A DNA stretch of 13,471 bases from Caryophanales bacterium UBA7057 (GCA_002493865.1 DLAC01000015.1:1-13471), one strand, 5' to 3'; shown: positions 7,493 through 13,455, counted from the stretch's first letter. Notes: generated by a model from the sequence alone, not told the origin. Made by a program: numbers and translations.

Positions 7493-7512
7493 GAGAGACA
7501 GTGACTTTTTTT
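7461..7512. terminator. bidirectional terminator between HExxH gene and lipoprotein gene
   Basis: An outer stem TCACTGT (7466-7472) with ACAGTGA (7498-7504) and an inner stem CTTAGT (7475-7480) with ACTAAG (7488-7493) enclose a CAAATCA loop. A-run 7461-7465 and T-run 7506-7512 flank it, so it works in both directions. The 5' arm and the TAA stop of the upstream gene are inside the hairpin. Confidence 0.85.
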
Positions 7513-8059
7513 ATGAATATAATCCATGTAATTTTTGCCGATCGATATCTGTAATATCTTCTAATTTCCATTCTTTATCTTTCTTTTCTAATACAAAATG
7601 AAGTGTATACTTAATCTTATCTTTTACTTTATCCATCTGTTCCAATTTATAATCCATAAATTTTTCTTCATCGACAGTTTCTTCCTCTACATCACTTCTT
7701 AAAAATTCTTCTTTATGCGTTAATAAATAGGATTCTGAATTTTTAATTGCTGTTGCATAATCATAGACCTCAACTTCGACTTCCACGGTTGCTTCATTTC
7801 CATCCTCTTTGTCTTCTTTAATTTTATATGCTAGATTTTTATACTGATTCTTCATTAGTTCCCGATACTTTTCTTTTTGTTCTTTTGTCATAGTACCAGC
7901 AGAATCAATCACCTCATCCAATTGATTCATTACCTTCTTATCCATCGTTTGATATTTGCTTAAAAATTCTTCAACTTGTTTTGTAGGTGTATTCATCATC
8001 TGTGTACAACCAACCACTAAGAAAAGTCCTAAAAATAAGAATAATATTTTTCTTTTCAT
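7511..8059 (-). CDS. small lipoprotein, unknown function
   Basis: A 182-residue protein with a lipoprotein signal: MKRKILFLFLGLFLVVGC, where VVGC is the lipobox and C18 would be lipidated and become the anchored N-terminus. The mature part is charged and alternates helix (about 25-80, Lys/Glu-rich) with a beta-like stretch TVEVEVEVYDYA (91-102) and YTLHFVLEKKDKEWKLEDI (151-169). This helix-then-curved-sheet pattern ending in 'W-x-L' recalls the NTF2-like DUF4878/DUF5105 lipoproteins, but the match is only by eye. The start at 8057-8059 has an excellent AAGGAGG site 6 bases upstream; an in-frame ATG at 8095 would add 12 residues before the signal peptide and has no such site. It converges on the HExxH gene and shares its terminator. 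Confidence 0.85.
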   Translation of the reverse strand: MKRKILFLFLGLFLVVGCTQMMNTPTKQVEEFLSKYQTMDKKVMNQLDEVIDSAGTMTKEQKEKYRELMKNQYKNLAYKIKEDKEDGNEATVEVEVEVYDYATAIKNSESYLLTHKEEFLRSDVEEETVDEEKFMDYKLEQMDKVKDKIKYTLHFVLEKKDKEWKLEDITDIDRQKLHGLYS

Positions 8060-8065
8060 ATATTT

Positions 8066-8072
8066 CCTCCTT
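8066..8072 (-). promoter_or_regulatory. ribosome binding site fixing the lipoprotein start
   Basis: On the minus strand AAGGAGG lies 6 bases before ATG 8057-8059 and inside the longer in-frame reading from 8095, so it decides for the shorter protein that begins directly with a signal peptide. Confidence 0.85.
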
Positions 8073-8106
8073 ATTTGTAGCATGTACAAAACCAAAAAAA
8101 ATATAC

Positions 8107-8154
8107 AAAAAAAGAAAGTTTATTAGATGATAGGATCTTTTCGATAAACTTTCT
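8107..8154 (-). terminator. terminator overlapping the 3' end of the 256-residue protein gene
   Basis: On the minus strand AGAAAGTTTAT (8144-8154) pairs perfectly over 11 bases with ATAAACTTTCT (8113-8123), followed by a T-run (8107-8113). The 20-base loop holds the last codons, and the stop codon lies at the loop/stem border. Confidence 0.85.
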
Positions 8155-8893
8155 GACTATTTTGCTTTTCATCAATCATGTGTTGTAACACTTCTTTTTG
8201 ACTAAGTTCAGAATGAATCATTCGATAATTGACTAACTTTTTCATTTCTTCTTCTAGATAAGGAAACGCACTCAATTCGGAAGAAAGAATTCCTCCTTGT
8301 TCAAAATCTAATACAGAAACTTTTTTTCCTTTAGGAAAACATAGATATGGTTGAGGTTCCGTGCGCCAATTACCTTCTAAAGCCTCAGGAAGCAACAAAT
8401 GATATTCTATCCATTGGTCACTACAATAATTTCTAAAAAAATCATTTGGATTGTTGGTAACAAAGTTTGCCATGTACGTACGTAACATCTGATTCATAGA
8501 TTCATAGTTACCCGTAGAAACATTAAAATATGTTACAAACGGAAGTTGTTCATGTTCATTTACAATCAAAGAAATGTATTCTAATAATAATTTGGGTGAA
8601 AACTTTCCTAACTCGTTCAGATATGATCGGCAAGTCTCAATGGATTCTGTTGATTCCTGTATTTTTTGAGACATTCCTTTGACTGAATTTTTTAATTTTC
8701 TTCTTTCAATCAGAGTTCCTATCAAAGAAATATGTGTTACTCCTTGAATAGAGTCATTGATAGAGTTCCTTAACAGTTCTGTATCAAAGTTCTTGTTTTC
8801 GTTTGACTCAATATAGTGAAGAACATCTTCTAAACAATAAAGATCTAGGCTTCTAAAGAATTGTTCAATTTCAAGATACTTACTTTTACTCAC
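8123..8893 (-). CDS. 256-residue soluble protein, unknown function
   Basis: I do not recognise this protein. It has no signal peptide or membrane segment and should be cytoplasmic. The N-terminal half (1-110) looks helical and charged, with a possible coiled-coil stretch at about 65-95 (RRKLKNSVKGMSQKIQESTE). The middle is aromatic (FFRNYCSDQWIEYHLLLPEAL, split around residue 156), and a segment YLCFPKGKKVSVLDFEQGG (about 183-201) looks like a beta-rich part. Four cysteines are spread out (20, 88, 156, 184) without a metal-binding pattern. The start is GTG at 8891-8893, with GGGAGG at 8901-8906 seven bases upstream. It has its own promoter, divergent from trpS, and its own terminator. A regulatory or structural role is possible; no enzyme motif is visible. 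Confidence 0.8.
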   Translation of the reverse strand: MSKSKYLEIEQFFRSLDLYCLEDVLHYIESNENKNFDTELLRNSINDSIQGVTHISLIGTLIERRKLKNSVKGMSQKIQESTESIETCRSYLNELGKFSPKLLLEYISLIVNEHEQLPFVTYFNVSTGNYESMNQMLRTYMANFVTNNPNDFFRNYCSDQWIEYHLLLPEALEGNWRTEPQPYLCFPKGKKVSVLDFEQGGILSSELSAFPYLEEEMKKLVNYRMIHSELSQKEVLQHMIDEKQNSQKVYRKDPII

Positions 8894-8917
8894 AATAAAA
8901 CCTCCCAGTCGCTCACT

Positions 8918-8946
8918 ATTATAAAGGAATAGTATTCATTTTACAA
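8918..8946 (-). promoter_or_regulatory. promoter of the 256-residue protein gene
   Basis: On the minus strand TTGTAA (8941-8946) and TATAAT (8918-8923) are 17 bases apart. The -35 sits inside the spacer of the divergent trpS promoter. Confidence 0.7.
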
Positions 8947-8963
8947 GTTTTTTATGATAAAAT
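8935..8963 (+). promoter_or_regulatory. extended -10 promoter of trpS
   Basis: TAAAAT at 8958-8963 is preceded by TGA (8955-8957), an extended -10, with a weak -35 TTCATT at 8935-8940. The predicted start of transcription near 8970 leaves only about 13 bases before the ATG, almost entirely the AGGAAGTGAT ribosome site. There is no room for a T-box or other leader regulator. Confidence 0.55.
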
Positions 8964-8982
8964 GGAATTAGGAAGTGATTTT

Positions 8983-9993
8983 ATGAAAAAAACAATTTTA
9001 ACAGGAATTAGACCTACTGGGAACTTACACTTAGGACATTATTTTGGTGCATGTCAAAATTGGTTAAAATTACAAAATGAGTATGAATTTTTCTTAGAAA
9101 TCGCCGATGTTCAGGCATTGACAGATAATTTTGATCATCCTGAAAAAGTAAGAATGAATGTAAAAGAACTTGCAATTGACTTATTATCTATTGGAATTGA
9201 CCCAAAAAAAACCACACTATTTATTCAGTCAAAAATTCCAGAAATTGCAGAACTAACTGTCTTTTATTCAAACTTAGTAACGATTGCTAGGCTTTATAGA
9301 AATCCAACCGTTAAAACAGAGATTTCTCAAAAGAAAGCACTATTTGGAAATGATGGAGAAAGTGTTACCTATGGATTTGTTGGATACCCTGTCAGTCAAG
9401 CAGCTGATATTACGGCATTTACTGGCGAATTAATCCCAGTTGGAGAAGATCAGCTTCCATTAATTGAACAATGTAGAGAAATCGTAAGAAAATTTAATCA
9501 TATTTATGGAGATACCTTAAAAGAACCTGAAGCACTTCTTTCCCCCACTCCTAGAATTAAAGGATTAGATGGGAATGAGAAAATGGGAAAATCGTTAGGA
9601 AATGCCATTTATCTCGCAGATACGGAAGAAACCATTTCTAAAAAAATTATGAATGCTAAGACAGACACTACCAAAATCAAGAAAGATGATCCTGCCAATC
9701 CAGAAGTATGTATGGTTTATTACTATCATAAACTCATTAAAAATGATCATTTAGAAACAGTTTGCGAAGAATGTAAAAAAGGAAGTCGTGGATGTGTCAC
9801 ATGTAAAAAAGAACTCATAGAGAAAATGAATGAGTTCTTGAAACCAATTCGTGAAAAAAGAACCTATTACTTAGAGCATACAGAAGAAGTTCAAAAAATC
9901 TTAGAAGATGGTTCTAAAGTAGCCAAGAAAAAAGCGGAAAATACATTATCTAATGTAAAAACAAAAATGAATATTAATTATGAAGAACTTTAA
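8983..9993 (+). CDS. trpS: tryptophanyl-tRNA synthetase, probable iron-sulfur type
   Basis: A 336-residue class I aminoacyl-tRNA synthetase that charges tRNA(Trp). The HIGH motif is HLGH at 16-19 (PTGNLHLGHYFGA) and the KMSKS loop reads KMGKS at 200-204, a usual TrpRS variant. The C-terminal region has C243, C261, C264, C271 and C274; the spacing C264-x6-C271-x2-C274, with C243 21 residues earlier, closely resembles the [4Fe-4S] site I recall for Thermotoga maritima TrpRS (C-x22-C-x6-C-x2-C). C261 is an extra cysteine forming CEEC. The ATG at 8983 is preceded by AGGAAGTGAT; an upstream in-frame ATG at 8962 lies in the -10 box. The YjbA-like gene lies just downstream, convergent; in B. subtilis trpS and yjbA are neighbours. 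Confidence 0.95.
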   Translation: MKKTILTGIRPTGNLHLGHYFGACQNWLKLQNEYEFFLEIADVQALTDNFDHPEKVRMNVKELAIDLLSIGIDPKKTTLFIQSKIPEIAELTVFYSNLVTIARLYRNPTVKTEISQKKALFGNDGESVTYGFVGYPVSQAADITAFTGELIPVGEDQLPLIEQCREIVRKFNHIYGDTLKEPEALLSPTPRIKGLDGNEKMGKSLGNAIYLADTEETISKKIMNAKTDTTKIKKDDPANPEVCMVYYYHKLIKNDHLETVCEECKKGSRGCVTCKKELIEKMNEFLKPIREKRTYYLEHTEEVQKILEDGSKVAKKKAENTLSNVKTKMNINYEEL

Positions 9994-10010
9994 GAGTTCT
10001 TTTTATATTT
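9983..10010 (+). terminator. terminator of trpS
   Basis: AAGAACT (9983-9989) and AGTTCTT (9995-10001) form a 7-base stem around the loop TTAAG, followed by T-rich sequence. The TAA stop of trpS is in the loop, and the region runs into the 3' end of the convergent gene. Confidence 0.75.
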
Positions 10011-10656
10011 GCTTTCTTTTGTGAGAAAGTTTTAACATTTCATATAAGGAAACATGTTTTGAATCAAAGAACATAGTCATACTAGAAAGTAAATCATCCT
10101 TCATTTTTTGGTAACTCATTCCTTCTTTCTCAAAATACTCTTCATATAAAAATTTCAATTTTTCATAAGCCTTTTCATGGTAGGCAGATTCTATCTCAGA
10201 CATTAAATACTTTCTCATTTTTAATTCTTTTCTCGTTAAGAAAAAACGGTTATTCTCTTTTTCAACCACATGATAGGATAAATCATAGACTTCCATATCC
10301 TCTACAATTTCCAAAACATCCTCTTCCTCTTCTAAAATCAATTTACTTTTTTCTTGACTAAGACCCTTAGAATCAAATTCAATAGCAATTACCCGAATTC
10401 CATCAGAAAACAGACATACATAAGGAAAAGTTTTGACACTATTTTTAGTATAAACTTCACAGGTTTTAAAAATTTCTTCTAAAAAATAAGTAGAAACACA
10501 TACCTGATTTTCAATCAGTTCATCCATACAATTCGTAGAAATATGATAGAGCCTCACCTTTTTAAGATTTTCAATCGAGTCATTCATATTCCACTCAAAA
10601 AAATCGAAAAGATAAGAATCATTAAAGTTAACTAATATGTCATAAATATAAACCAT
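10003..10656 (-). CDS. yjbA: UPF0736 (DUF3603) protein, YjbA-like
   Basis: A 217-residue cytoplasmic protein of unknown function that resembles B. subtilis YjbA as I remember it. Matching landmarks in the same order are an N-terminal IYDILVN followed by FFEW (19-22), SDGIRVIAIEFD (84-95), SKLILEEEED (104-113; 'KSRLIPRQEQ' in YjbA) and LTRKE (140-144) before a helical C-terminal part. It is somewhat shorter than YjbA (about 250 residues). The start ATG at 10654-10656 has AGGAGAG (10663-10669) 6 bases upstream, inside the upstream gene, which it overlaps by 17 bases; the two are probably cotranscribed and coupled. The neighbour trpS supports the assignment, since yjbA lies beside trpS in B. subtilis. 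The role is not known. Confidence 0.7.
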   Translation of the reverse strand: MVYIYDILVNFNDSYLFDFFEWNMNDSIENLKKVRLYHISTNCMDELIENQVCVSTYFLEEIFKTCEVYTKNSVKTFPYVCLFSDGIRVIAIEFDSKGLSQEKSKLILEEEEDVLEIVEDMEVYDLSYHVVEKENNRFFLTRKELKMRKYLMSEIESAYHEKAYEKLKFLYEEYFEKEGMSYQKMKDDLLSSMTMFFDSKHVSLYEMLKLSHKRKQI

Positions 10657-10861
10657 GATATTCTCTCCTATCTGTTAAAATCACAATACTGATCATGAGA
10701 AACCCAATCATTGCGAACTGACACTCTAACCGTTTCGCAATAAAAAATAAGTATTCCATAAAACTATATCCAAAAGAAAGCAAATTTAAATAAGTGATAA
10801 TATAAGTAAAACCAATAACCATTAATCCAAATCCAAGCAAAAAAAAGAAAATTCGTGTCAT
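10640..10861 (-). CDS. small two-helix membrane protein, unknown function
   Basis: A 73-residue protein with hydrophobic segments at about residues 4-28 and 47-63, joined by a more polar, aromatic stretch (FGYSFMEYLFFIAKRLEC). The tail RREYHGLYL is charged and probably cytoplasmic, which would put both ends inside. It has a ribosome-site-like AGGGTGGT (10865-10872) four bases before ATG, and its 3' end overlaps the YjbA-like gene, so both genes seem to form one operon. Possible -10 TAGAAT at 10886-10891 (minus strand) without a clear -35. I do not recognise the family; being small, hydrophobic and coupled to a conserved gene it is probably a true gene. Confidence 0.7.
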   Translation of the reverse strand: MTRIFFFLLGFGLMVIGFTYIITYLNLLSFGYSFMEYLFFIAKRLECQFAMIGFLMISIVILTDRREYHGLYL

Positions 10862-10946
10862 ACTACCACCCTAGTTTATTTTATTATTCTAGAGTCATTA
10901 TTAGTATTGAATTTTCATTTTAAAATATACAAAATAAATCTAAAAC

Positions 10947-11747
10947 TTAAGAATTTCTCCAATTTAAATAAAAGTTAGAAATTTTTTCTTTTCCAGAGGA
11001 AGCAAGTTCCTTTAATAAACTCCAAGTAAAACCAAAACTGTTTTTCATGGTATCAAAATCATCTTTGGCTTGATTACAAGTATCTACTCCAACACTTTCA
11101 CAAAGGCTTTCCGTGATTTCTAAATATTTAACAGCAATTTTTCCCTTAAAGGAAGCATATTTATCTTTGATTGTATCTTTATAATTTGGAAAATGTCGGT
11201 CAATGGAATTGTCAATTTTTAAAGCAAGAGAAATGACCTTTAATTTGGCAGAATTCGTTAATCCATGAAAAGTATAACCACTCACTTCCTTGTCATAAAA
11301 GATAAAATCTATAATTGTTGTAAATGTATTTTTTGCCCTTTCTCGAAAAGAAATATCTTCAGAAGTGGAACTATCTACTTCTTGAAACTGTTGTTCAAAA
11401 TATTGAACAATTCCAAGTTCTGATAAAGAAGGATTGGCTTCTACTGGAGGACTAGAAGGAACTGGTGTTATCGAAGGTGAAACCGTAGAAGGTGGAACTT
11501 CCGTTTGCTCTGGAACTGTACTAGGAGATGTAGGTTCCAAAGTAGGCGTCATAGTAGGCAGATGATCGGTAGGAATAGGCGTCGAAGACACTTTACTACC
11601 ACTTTCGGTATCTTTAGAAGTTTTATTATTTTTTAAAGAAAAACTAGGTACCTTCCAAAAAATAACTAAAACTAAACCAATAATAATGATCGTTCCTAAA
11701 ATTCCAATTAATAAATAATTTAAATTCTCACTACTCATTCTTTTCAT
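10947..11747 (-). CDS. membrane-anchored surface protein with Pro/Thr/Ser-rich stalk
   Basis: With the start at 11745-11747 the protein has 266 residues. A single transmembrane helix (about 11-32) follows a short basic N-terminus, so the bulk should face outside. Residues 52-105 are a low-complexity stalk of Pro, Thr, Ser and Glu with repeated T-P and S-P steps (TPIPTDHLPTMTPTLEPTSP), as in wall-spanning linkers. Residues about 108-266 form a compact, mostly helical domain with two cysteines (C216, C224), possibly disulfide-bonded. I do not recognise that domain. The ATG at 11780 in the same frame lies on the promoter's -10 element, whereas GGTGAT (11751-11756) precedes the chosen start. The gene has its own promoter after the terminator of the gene upstream. 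No LPxTG sorting signal or catalytic motif is seen. Confidence 0.75.
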   Translation of the reverse strand: MKRMSSENLNYLLIGILGTIIIIGLVLVIFWKVPSFSLKNNKTSKDTESGSKVSSTPIPTDHLPTMTPTLEPTSPSTVPEQTEVPPSTVSPSITPVPSSPPVEANPSLSELGIVQYFEQQFQEVDSSTSEDISFRERAKNTFTTIIDFIFYDKEVSGYTFHGLTNSAKLKVISLALKIDNSIDRHFPNYKDTIKDKYASFKGKIAVKYLEITESLCESVGVDTCNQAKDDFDTMKNSFGFTWSLLKELASSGKEKISNFYLNWRNS

Positions 11748-11770
11748 GATATCACCAAACTTTCTACTAT

Positions 11771-11800
11771 AGTATATCATGTATCAGAGAAATTAGTCAC
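11771..11800 (-). promoter_or_regulatory. promoter of the stalked surface protein gene
   Basis: On the minus strand TATACT (11771-11776), extended by TGA (11777-11779), lies 18 bases from GTGACT (11795-11800). It starts right after the terminator of the upstream gene. Confidence 0.6.
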
Positions 11801-11835
11801 GAAAATCAAAAGAAAAGAAGAACCTAGATTCTTCT
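11801..11835 (-). terminator. terminator after the pseudopilin-like protein gene
   Basis: On the minus strand AGAAGAA (11829-11835) pairs with TTCTTCT (11816-11822) around TCTAGG, followed by a T-rich tail (TTTTCTTTT, 11807-11815). Confidence 0.75.
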
Positions 11836-11846
11836 AATTGAAATTT

Positions 11847-12959
11847 CTATTTTATTACATATGGATTATCTTTGGTTCCATCTCCACTTACATATAAAGC
11901 ATCTTTGACTAAGCGAACGACTGGAAGTACTCTAGAATCTTGATTTGCCATTCCAAAATCAAGAGTTCCCAAATTCACTTTATAGGCTTGATGAGTGGAT
12001 TCACTATTTCCAGTGGAAAGCCACCATGCAAAGTCAAAATATGACATATAATTATAATTAGTACAACTATTAGACTCCGTAGAAACACAAGAAGTATCAA
12101 TACTTGCATTAATATAATCATAAGCAGGTAGTATTCCAATATAACTATTTTCGATGGTTACACTTCCCTCAATACTTCCATCATTGGCCGTTTGCGATAA
12201 TGAACGATTTCCAACCTGTAACGTATATGGAGTTAATAACATCTTATCACTACTTGTGAATAACTCTTCTGAATTATAAAGATTCTCCAAGTAAGTTCGC
12301 ATTCTACTTACCTGATAATCATTAATTCCTGTATTAGAACCACGCTCTACATTATAACGATCATCCCAAACACTTCGATAATTCGCACGATCTGCAAGCA
12401 TTAAATAAGCATAATCATCATAAATTTTAGTAATATACCATAGATGATTTGCAAAACGAACATAATTATTTGGTGCATCTCCACGGAACACATAGCCACC
12501 ATTTAATTCATAAAGCCCTTGACCAGTAATTACTAATGGTTCATGATCACGAACGTATCCTACTAAAGTCGTAGTTTTATATTTATCTCCGCAATTTAAG
12601 CTTGGCGTATAACGGTACTGTCCTTCAATATTGGTAACAGAAACACTTCCTGTACAACTAAGACTTCCATCAATCTTCTTTGTATACTCGTTCAAGTCTT
12701 TCATATGCCCATTGGAAGTTAAGTTTGTAGAACTGATATTGACTACTCCGCCTGACATTTGTGGTAACATTTTCGGATTCTTTTCATAATACTTTCTAGC
12801 AGCACTTACCATCGTCGACTCAATTTTTGAATAACTAGTTCCTGCGAACATTGAATTAAATAGTTTTAAAGCAATGATAATGAAAACAATCACACCTACA
12901 ATAATTCCAGATACAATCAGTATCTTTTTTGTTCCAATGTCTTTTAGTAAATCCTTCAT
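11847..12959 (-). CDS. membrane-anchored surface protein, pseudopilin-like N-terminus, DUF6273-like C-terminus
   Basis: A 370-residue protein with one N-terminal transmembrane helix (about 12-34) after a lysine-rich start, so most of it should be outside. The helix continues into SKIESTMVSAARKYYEKNP (44-62), a heptad-like pattern resembling the C-terminal part of a pseudopilin helix, but there is no G-FTLIE prepilin cleavage site. From about 165 the pattern W-x-I-T-K-x-Y, L-M-L-A, R-x-Y-L, S-x-x-x-K-x-x-L, WWLS (312-315) and VRPV-like RVLPVVRL (343-350) resembles DUF6273-type domains seen in surface proteins of gut Firmicutes, and the end GDGTKDNPYVIK is typical of that group. Cysteines occur as two close pairs (C102/C123 and C291/C299), probably disulfides. 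AGGAGG lies 4 bases before the ATG. Function unknown; a role in adhesion or a surface fibre is inferred only from architecture. Confidence 0.75.
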   Translation of the reverse strand: MKDLLKDIGTKKILIVSGIIVGVIVFIIIALKLFNSMFAGTSYSKIESTMVSAARKYYEKNPKMLPQMSGGVVNISSTNLTSNGHMKDLNEYTKKIDGSLSCTGSVSVTNIEGQYRYTPSLNCGDKYKTTTLVGYVRDHEPLVITGQGLYELNGGYVFRGDAPNNYVRFANHLWYITKIYDDYAYLMLADRANYRSVWDDRYNVERGSNTGINDYQVSRMRTYLENLYNSEELFTSSDKMLLTPYTLQVGNRSLSQTANDGSIEGSVTIENSYIGILPAYDYINASIDTSCVSTESNSCTNYNYMSYFDFAWWLSTGNSESTHQAYKVNLGTLDFGMANQDSRVLPVVRLVKDALYVSGDGTKDNPYVIK

Positions 12960-12970
12960 AAAACCTCCTC

Positions 12971-13002
12971 ATATAGAAAAAGAAAATCAGATACGATTTT
13001 CT
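12971..13002 (-). terminator. hairpin between VirB2-like and pseudopilin-like genes, terminator or attenuator
   Basis: On the minus strand AGAAAATC (12995-13002) pairs over 8 bases with GATTTTCT (12981-12988), followed by a broken T-tract (TTTTCTATAT, 12971-12980). The interrupted tract suggests partial read-through, which would let the promoter at 13416-13444 serve both genes at unequal levels. I see no good promoter after it. Confidence 0.55.
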
Positions 13003-13043
13003 AAAGTTTCTAACAATTTAATTTTCTCTACAGCAATAGAAAA

Positions 13044-13385
13044 CTATCTTTGAAGTGAAGACCAACAATCTTTCCAACTGTCAGTACCAGAAACATTGTT
13101 ATTATCTGTAGAACCAGAGCTAGTAAACATTCCCATTAGTAAAGATACAATGGTAGTTACAAAGAATACTGCAACAGCTGCGATGGCTCTTTTAATTAAT
13201 TTTCCAGTTGCCCCTTTAATTTCTTTATCATCGCTGGATAAAACGGCCTTTCCTAAATCAATAGATCCCATAACAATCAAAATAATTGGGATACCAATTT
13301 GAATGATTGGAAAAATTCCAAATTTAATAAATTTAAATACTGGTACTAAATCACTTGGACAAGCTAAAAGTTGTACAAAATCCAT
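13044..13385 (-). CDS. small two-helix membrane protein, VirB2/TrbC-like
   Basis: A 113-residue protein with two long hydrophobic segments (about 13-42 and 66-88) joined by a charged loop SSDDKEIKGATGKLIKR (50-66). This layout, two helices with a short basic cytoplasmic loop and both ends outside, is that of VirB2/TrbC pilins of type IV secretion systems, and similar short proteins occur in many Firmicutes without a known role. No signal peptide cleavage site is obvious. The polar C-terminal tail (89-113, Ser/Asn/Asp-rich) and the N-terminus each have one cysteine (C107 and C9), both on the outer side and able to form a disulfide. The ATG is preceded by AGGAGG (13393-13398) and a near-consensus promoter, so it is probably well expressed. 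A holin-like or other small membrane protein is an alternative. Confidence 0.65.
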   Translation of the reverse strand: MDFVQLLACPSDLVPVFKFIKFGIFPIIQIGIPIILIVMGSIDLGKAVLSSDDKEIKGATGKLIKRAIAAVAVFFVTTIVSLLMGMFTSSGSTDNNNVSGTDSWKDCWSSLQR

Positions 13386-13415
13386 AATACTTCCTCCTCT
13401 TTTTTACATAAATCC

Positions 13416-13444
13416 ATTATATAGTAAATTTTACCACTCGTCAA
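13416..13444 (-). promoter_or_regulatory. strong promoter of the VirB2-like protein gene
   Basis: On the minus strand TTGACG (13439-13444) and TATAAT (13416-13421) are 17 bases apart, the closest match to consensus in the window apart from that at 804-832. Confidence 0.75.
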
Positions 13445-13455
13445 TTCATTTGACG
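13439..13455. promoter_or_regulatory. inverted repeat overlapping the -35 box, candidate operator
   Basis: CGTCAATTCATTTGACG is a perfect 6-base inverted repeat around a 5-base centre. One arm is the -35 box of the promoter at 13416-13444, so a bound dimeric regulator would block RNA polymerase. The arms are short enough that chance cannot be excluded. Confidence 0.4.

Noticed and set aside
8060..8095. Longer N-terminus of the lipoprotein from 8095
   Set aside because: The added residues contain the strong AAGGAGG site that serves the ATG at 8057-8059 and would precede the signal peptide.
8900..8982. Possible T-box or tryptophan-responsive leader before trpS
   Set aside because: The predicted transcription start near 8970 leaves about 13 bases before the ATG, and no T-box consensus or terminator hairpin is present.
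11847..12959. True type IV prepilin
   Set aside because: The helix resembles a pseudopilin, but there is no G-FTLIE-type cleavage site and no Glu at position 5 of a mature helix, so processing by a prepilin peptidase is not supported.
13096..13302. Open frame on the plus strand opposite the VirB2-like gene
   Set aside because: Antisense shadow of a hydrophobic coding region; no ribosome site or promoter.
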